Part shown: positions 44,907 to 47,973 of the stretch, in pieces
How the letters are laid out: each line of letters starts with the position of its first letter
Numbering within the stretch: position 1 is the first letter of the stretch
NCBI GenBank assembly: GCA_902591495.1
Contig: CACJAW010000013.1
Location: forward strand, 1-47,973
Direction: 5' to 3'
Length of the DNA: 47,973 bases
DNA from: an uncultured Pseudohongiella sp.
GTDB taxonomy: Bacteria > Pseudomonadota > Gammaproteobacteria > Pseudomonadales > Pseudohongiellaceae
Notes under the pieces: model-generated
What the model saw: only the letters and a program-made list of their open reading frames with translations
Database searches by the model: none
What the model was told of the DNA's origin: nothing
Program-made: the position numbers and the translations under genes

Positions 44907-46691
44907 ATGGCAAAACGAAATTCGATTCGGTTTGGGGACTACATACAGGCAATGTCTGTGGATTCGCAGAGGGTTCCATTTTTGGAGTTGATGCCCGAGC
45001 CTTTGTTTGATCGGCATGGTAACGAACATCCGCAACCAGTGCCCAAGATGAAGTTGGGTGGTGGTGATGTTGTCAAACTTCTTCAGCCTTATTTTTCTAC
45101 CCGTTTCATGGATCAGGCCAGAGCTGTTGTGCCGCTTGCTGCCTATCTTGCTCTTTTCCAGTACATTGTCCTGCAAACCCCCGTCATCGATGCCGCGATT
45201 ATTGCGGGTGGATTACTGGCAGTGATGGTTGGGTTGATGATGTTCATGGAAGGCTTGAAGCTTGGACTGATGCCATTCGGTGAGGTCATCGGGAACACGT
45301 TACCCAGGAAGCTGCCGCTAGCTGGTGTTCTTACAATAGCTTTCTTACTTGGGATTGGGGTTACCTTTGCAGAACCCGCGATAGGAGCACTTCAGGTTGC
45401 GGGTTCGCTTGTGGATCCTGTGCAGGCGCCTTATCTGTTTACTCTCCTTAACGACCGGTCTGGCACGACTGTTTTGCTCGTTGGTTTGGGAGTTGGTCTA
45501 GCGGCGGTTTTAGGAACGGTTCGATTTTTACGAGGTTGGAGCCTCAAGCCTCTGATTTTCATTACTTTGACTCCTACGTTGATTCTCAGTGTAATTGCGT
45601 TTTTCAATGAAGACCTGACAACGATAGTTGGACTTGCCTGGGATTGTGGTGCTGTGACTACAGGTCCAGTGACAGTGCCTCTTGTTCTCGCACTCGGGAT
45701 AGGTGTAGCCTCAGCGGCAGGTAAGGGGGCAGATTCCTCTTTATCTGGCTTCGGGATAGTGACTCTAGCTTCAGTATTCCCTATTTTGGGCGTGCTTTGC
45801 CTAAGTTTTTACACTGCATACACCGTGCCTGCTGAAGAAATTATTGCGCGTGCGGCAGAGATAAGATTGGCCGCAGAGGCGGCGGCGAGTCAGCCAAATT
45901 GGTTCGAAGTAACACCATGGACAGAAGTTATTTTGGGAGTTCGGGCAATTGTTCCTCTAGTGATTTTCTTAGCAATTATTCTGTTTATCGTCTTGCGGGA
46001 GAAAATGAAAAACGCGTTTATCACAAACTACGGGATCATTCTGGCGGTTCTGGGAATGTGCATTTTTAATATAGGGTTGACATACGGTCTTGCAAAACTC
46101 GGAGATCAATCTGGCGGTTTAATTGCTGGTGCCTTCGAATCTATCGATACAATAGCCGCGAGTCCGCTCTATAGTTTTTCTGTAGGTGTGGGAATTGCGG
46201 CATTATTCGCATGGGTATTAGGGTTTGGATCTACACTCGCCGAGCCGGCTCTAAACGCACTCGGGATGACTGTTCAAAATTTGACGAACGGTGCATTTAA
46301 GAAGTCAATGTTAATGGGAGCAGTTGCATTTGGTGTAGCTATTGGCATTATGTTGGGCGTTTTAAAACTGATCTTTGATTTTCATATCATGTATATCTTA
46401 ATTCCCGGTTATACGATTGGATTAATTTTAACGCTGTTATCAACAGAAGAATTCGTCAATGTTGGATGGGATTCGGCTGGTGTTACTACTGGTCCGGTCA
46501 CAGTGCCACTTGTCCTGGCAATGGGTCTCGGATTTGGTAATGCCCTAGGATCAGTAGAGGGTTTTGGCATTTTGGCAGCAGCATCAATATGCCCAATCGT
46601 GGCCGTACTAACCTTAGGTTTATATGTTCAGTTTAAAGTAAAGCGGGAAGAGCGAAGACTGGCGCTTGCCGAAGAAGGAGGAACTGCATGA
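44907..46691 (+). CDS. DUF1538 membrane protein, internally duplicated
   Basis: A 594-residue polytopic protein (about 14 helices) after a soluble N-terminal tail of about 70 residues. It contains two copies of one unit: TTGPVTVPLVLALGIG near 250 and TTGPVTVPLVLAMGLG near 526, each preceded by Trp-Asp (Trp245 and Trp521, 276 residues apart), and TFAEPAIGAL against TLAEPALNAL. Such inverted or direct doubling is typical of secondary carriers and channels. The family has no settled function. Two P-II-like genes follow, the first overlapping by four bases, suggesting that transport is gated by P-II-type sensors. Confidence 0.88.
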   Translation: MAKRNSIRFGDYIQAMSVDSQRVPFLELMPEPLFDRHGNEHPQPVPKMKLGGGDVVKLLQPYFSTRFMDQARAVVPLAAYLALFQYIVLQTPVIDAAIIAGGLLAVMVGLMMFMEGLKLGLMPFGEVIGNTLPRKLPLAGVLTIAFLLGIGVTFAEPAIGALQVAGSLVDPVQAPYLFTLLNDRSGTTVLLVGLGVGLAAVLGTVRFLRGWSLKPLIFITLTPTLILSVIAFFNEDLTTIVGLAWDCGAVTTGPVTVPLVLALGIGVASAAGKGADSSLSGFGIVTLASVFPILGVLCLSFYTAYTVPAEEIIARAAEIRLAAEAAASQPNWFEVTPWTEVILGVRAIVPLVIFLAIILFIVLREKMKNAFITNYGIILAVLGMCIFNIGLTYGLAKLGDQSGGLIAGAFESIDTIAASPLYSFSVGVGIAALFAWVLGFGSTLAEPALNALGMTVQNLTNGAFKKSMLMGAVAFGVAIGIMLGVLKLIFDFHIMYILIPGYTIGLILTLLSTEEFVNVGWDSAGVTTGPVTVPLVLAMGLGFGNALGSVEGFGILAAASICPIVAVLTLGLYVQFKVKREERRLALAEEGGTA

Positions 46692-47044
46692 AACGTTCAT
46701 TTACTACCTTAACAGATGCGACGCTAATTACTGCCGTAGTCCAGAGTGGTTATGGCGAGATAATAACAAACGCTCTCCTTGATGTTGGCATCGAGGGATC
46801 AACGATTCATGCAGCTATGGGAGTTGGTATCCGCGAGCGGTTAGGCGCTCTTGGCGTTGCTGTAGACGCTGAACGAGAGGTAGTAAGCGTTATGGTGTCA
46901 AGTGATGAAGTAGATCGAGTTTTCGAAAGGATTTTTTTAGCGGGAAAGCTTGATATTCCAGGCTCAGGTTTCATGTATGCAACACCTTTATTGCAGGCTG
47001 CGACTTACGTGCCACCATCAATTGTATCTAAATACGTCGGGTAA
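46688..47044 (+). CDS. P-II-like protein, first of two
   Basis: A 118-residue protein of the GlnB ferredoxin-like fold. ATLITAVVQSGYGEIITNAL fits beta-1/alpha-1 and DVGIEGSTI beta-2; the T-loop is shortened to a stretch near IRERLGALG with no uridylylation Tyr; the end of the fold, LAGKLDIPGSGFMYATPL, replaces the [12 protein letters not shown]-loop. So the nucleotide site is altered from GlnK at 3718-4056. It overlaps the DUF1538 gene by ATGA. Probably a private sensor for that protein; its ligand is unknown. Confidence 0.78.
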   Translation: MKRSFTTLTDATLITAVVQSGYGEIITNALLDVGIEGSTIHAAMGVGIRERLGALGVAVDAEREVVSVMVSSDEVDRVFERIFLAGKLDIPGSGFMYATPLLQAATYVPPSIVSKYVG

Positions 47045-47049
47045 TTATC

Positions 47050-47436
47050 ATGCCTCTACCAGTATTAAAACCAGATCTCGGTGAGCACTATCTTGACTAT
47101 ACATGGTTAATATCTGGCGTACTCTATGAAGGTGGGACAGATTTATTGATTCCGGAATTGATGAAAAAAGGGATCAACGAAGTCTATTTTTATAATGTGG
47201 CGGGGTCCCCTATAGGGAGGAGATCTGTTGCAGGGGTCGCTGATTCTTTCGATGTTGAGCAGTTTCATTTAGTAGTTTCGGCGGACCAAGCTGACAACAT
47301 ATTTGATTATATATACCGTTTCTGCAACTTATCGGAGCCGAACAAAGGATTTATCAATATAAGTAAATTGTTCCGCTCCACAGGACTTGATCTTCCTGAT
47401 TTAAATGACGCTACAACTGAAGAAACTACCGACTAA
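47050..47436 (+). CDS. P-II-like protein, second of two
   Basis: A 128-residue protein that aligns by pattern with the previous one: WLISGVLYEGGTDLLIPELMKKGIN (in part) as beta-1/alpha-1, EQFHLVVSADQADNIFDYIY as beta-3/alpha-2, and EPNKGFINISKLFRS as the last strands. It lacks both a canonical T-loop and B-loop. It lies five bases after the first, so the pair may form a mixed trimer. An acidic tail (NDATTEETTD) ends it. It is followed after 15 bases by a helical protein gene. Confidence 0.72.
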   Translation: MPLPVLKPDLGEHYLDYTWLISGVLYEGGTDLLIPELMKKGINEVYFYNVAGSPIGRRSVAGVADSFDVEQFHLVVSADQADNIFDYIYRFCNLSEPNKGFINISKLFRSTGLDLPDLNDATTEETTD

Positions 47437-47451
47437 TCAGCAGGTGACCTA

Positions 47452-47973
47452 ATGGCTAACGAAACAGATTTAGAACTAGTAGCAGAGAATAAACTTGGTA
47501 TCCAGAAGAACAAGAAGCGAATCTTCGAACTTGAAGCTGGAGTTTCAACTACCTACGCTGAGTTGATGTTGCTTCTAGCAGATATAGGTGAGAACCGCGC
47601 ATTACTTGATAGAAACTTTGCATCTTCCTTTACTGGGAATAGGGCGATAGCGATCGATAATGTTGATGATCTTTTTAATTCCCGTTTGTTAATGATTGAG
47701 TCACTTGAACCGAATACAGAAGTTGAGAAAAATTTTCAAACTATGTTTTCAAACTTGGTTAAGATAGATCAGCTAGAAAACCGAGCGAAGCTTAACGATA
47801 AACTAAGTGAAATCTGTTCAAGAGTGCAGGAAATTAATCCGATGCTTCAAGCTATCAATACGCTGGTTGCCGAAGCAAATGAGGCTGTTGTTGAGCAGGC
47901 TGATGAGATGATCTCTGAAAATGCGGAGTGGGTCGATGGAGCCCTATCGGCGAAGATGGATGCAGCAACCGCT
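47452..47973 (+). CDS. Helical, probably coiled-coil protein (3' end outside the window)
   Basis: An open frame of 174 codons from ATG 47452 (AGGTG just before it) to the window edge, without a stop. The sequence is polar, Glu- and Leu-rich and almost free of Gly, Pro and Cys: MANETDLELVAENKLGIQ, then a heptad-like pattern (NKLGIQKNKKRIFELEAG, IGENRALLDRNF, and later IDQLENRAKLNDKLSEI). No signal peptide or membrane helix. I do not recognise it. As fourth gene of the DUF1538/P-II-like cluster it may be a cytoplasmic adaptor or scaffold. Confidence 0.75.
   Translation, partial: MANETDLELVAENKLGIQKNKKRIFELEAGVSTTYAELMLLLADIGENRALLDRNFASSFTGNRAIAIDNVDDLFNSRLLMIESLEPNTEVEKNFQTMFSNLVKIDQLENRAKLNDKLSEICSRVQEINPMLQAINTLVAEANEAVVEQADEMISENAEWVDGALSAKMDAATA

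Overview
The window (about 48 kb, AT-rich, densely packed, no rRNA, tRNA, insertion sequence or CRISPR array seen) looks like chromosome of a free-living, aerobic, probably marine gammaproteobacterium. The reasons are the gammaproteobacterial gene orders (ribF-ileS-fkpB-ispH; valS and pepA divergent from lptF-lptG), LPS export genes that mark a Gram-negative outer membrane, and many small single-gene transcription units. The exact lineage cannot be fixed from sequence reading alone.

Layout. 0-6.5 kb: an MBL-fold hydrolase cut by the window edge, a serine hydrolase, a hotdog thioesterase, the glnK-amtB ammonium uptake pair with a structured upstream region, a BASS-family transporter and a secreted beta-propeller-like protein. 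6.5-12.6 kb: a complete fdsGBACD operon for a soluble, NAD-linked molybdenum formate dehydrogenase with its maturation factor FdhD and small subunit FdsD. 12.6-15.4 kb: two small membrane proteins around a two-domain acyltransferase that resembles OlsF (ornithine lipid synthesis). 15.4-28.2 kb: housekeeping core (ribF, ileS, fkpB, ispH; valS, pepA; lptF, lptG; an RDD protein). Two usual passengers are missing here: lspA between ileS and fkpB, and holC between pepA and valS. 28.2-33.9 kb: a three-subunit proton-translocating transhydrogenase (pntAA-pntAB-pntB) with its own good promoter, then an isopropylmalate/citramalate-type synthase convergent with leuB, without leuCD.

33.9-44.8 kb is accessory in character: a secreted HExxH protein, a cupin/epoxide hydrolase/membrane protein set, three tiny coupled membrane proteins, a His-rich exported protein with a strong terminator, a DsbA-family isomerase, and an exported pair of which one member joins a heme c motif to a copper monooxygenase-like domain. 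44.9 kb to the window end is a tightly packed four-gene cluster: a duplicated DUF1538 membrane protein, two divergent P-II-like proteins and a helical, probably coiled-coil protein that runs off the window. This last cluster is the best candidate for an undescribed system: a membrane carrier or channel with its own private P-II-type sensors.

Together the genes suggest an oligotroph that scavenges ammonium, oxidises formate to NADH, balances NADH and NADPH by transhydrogenase, and has a varied exported oxidative and hydrolytic repertoire.
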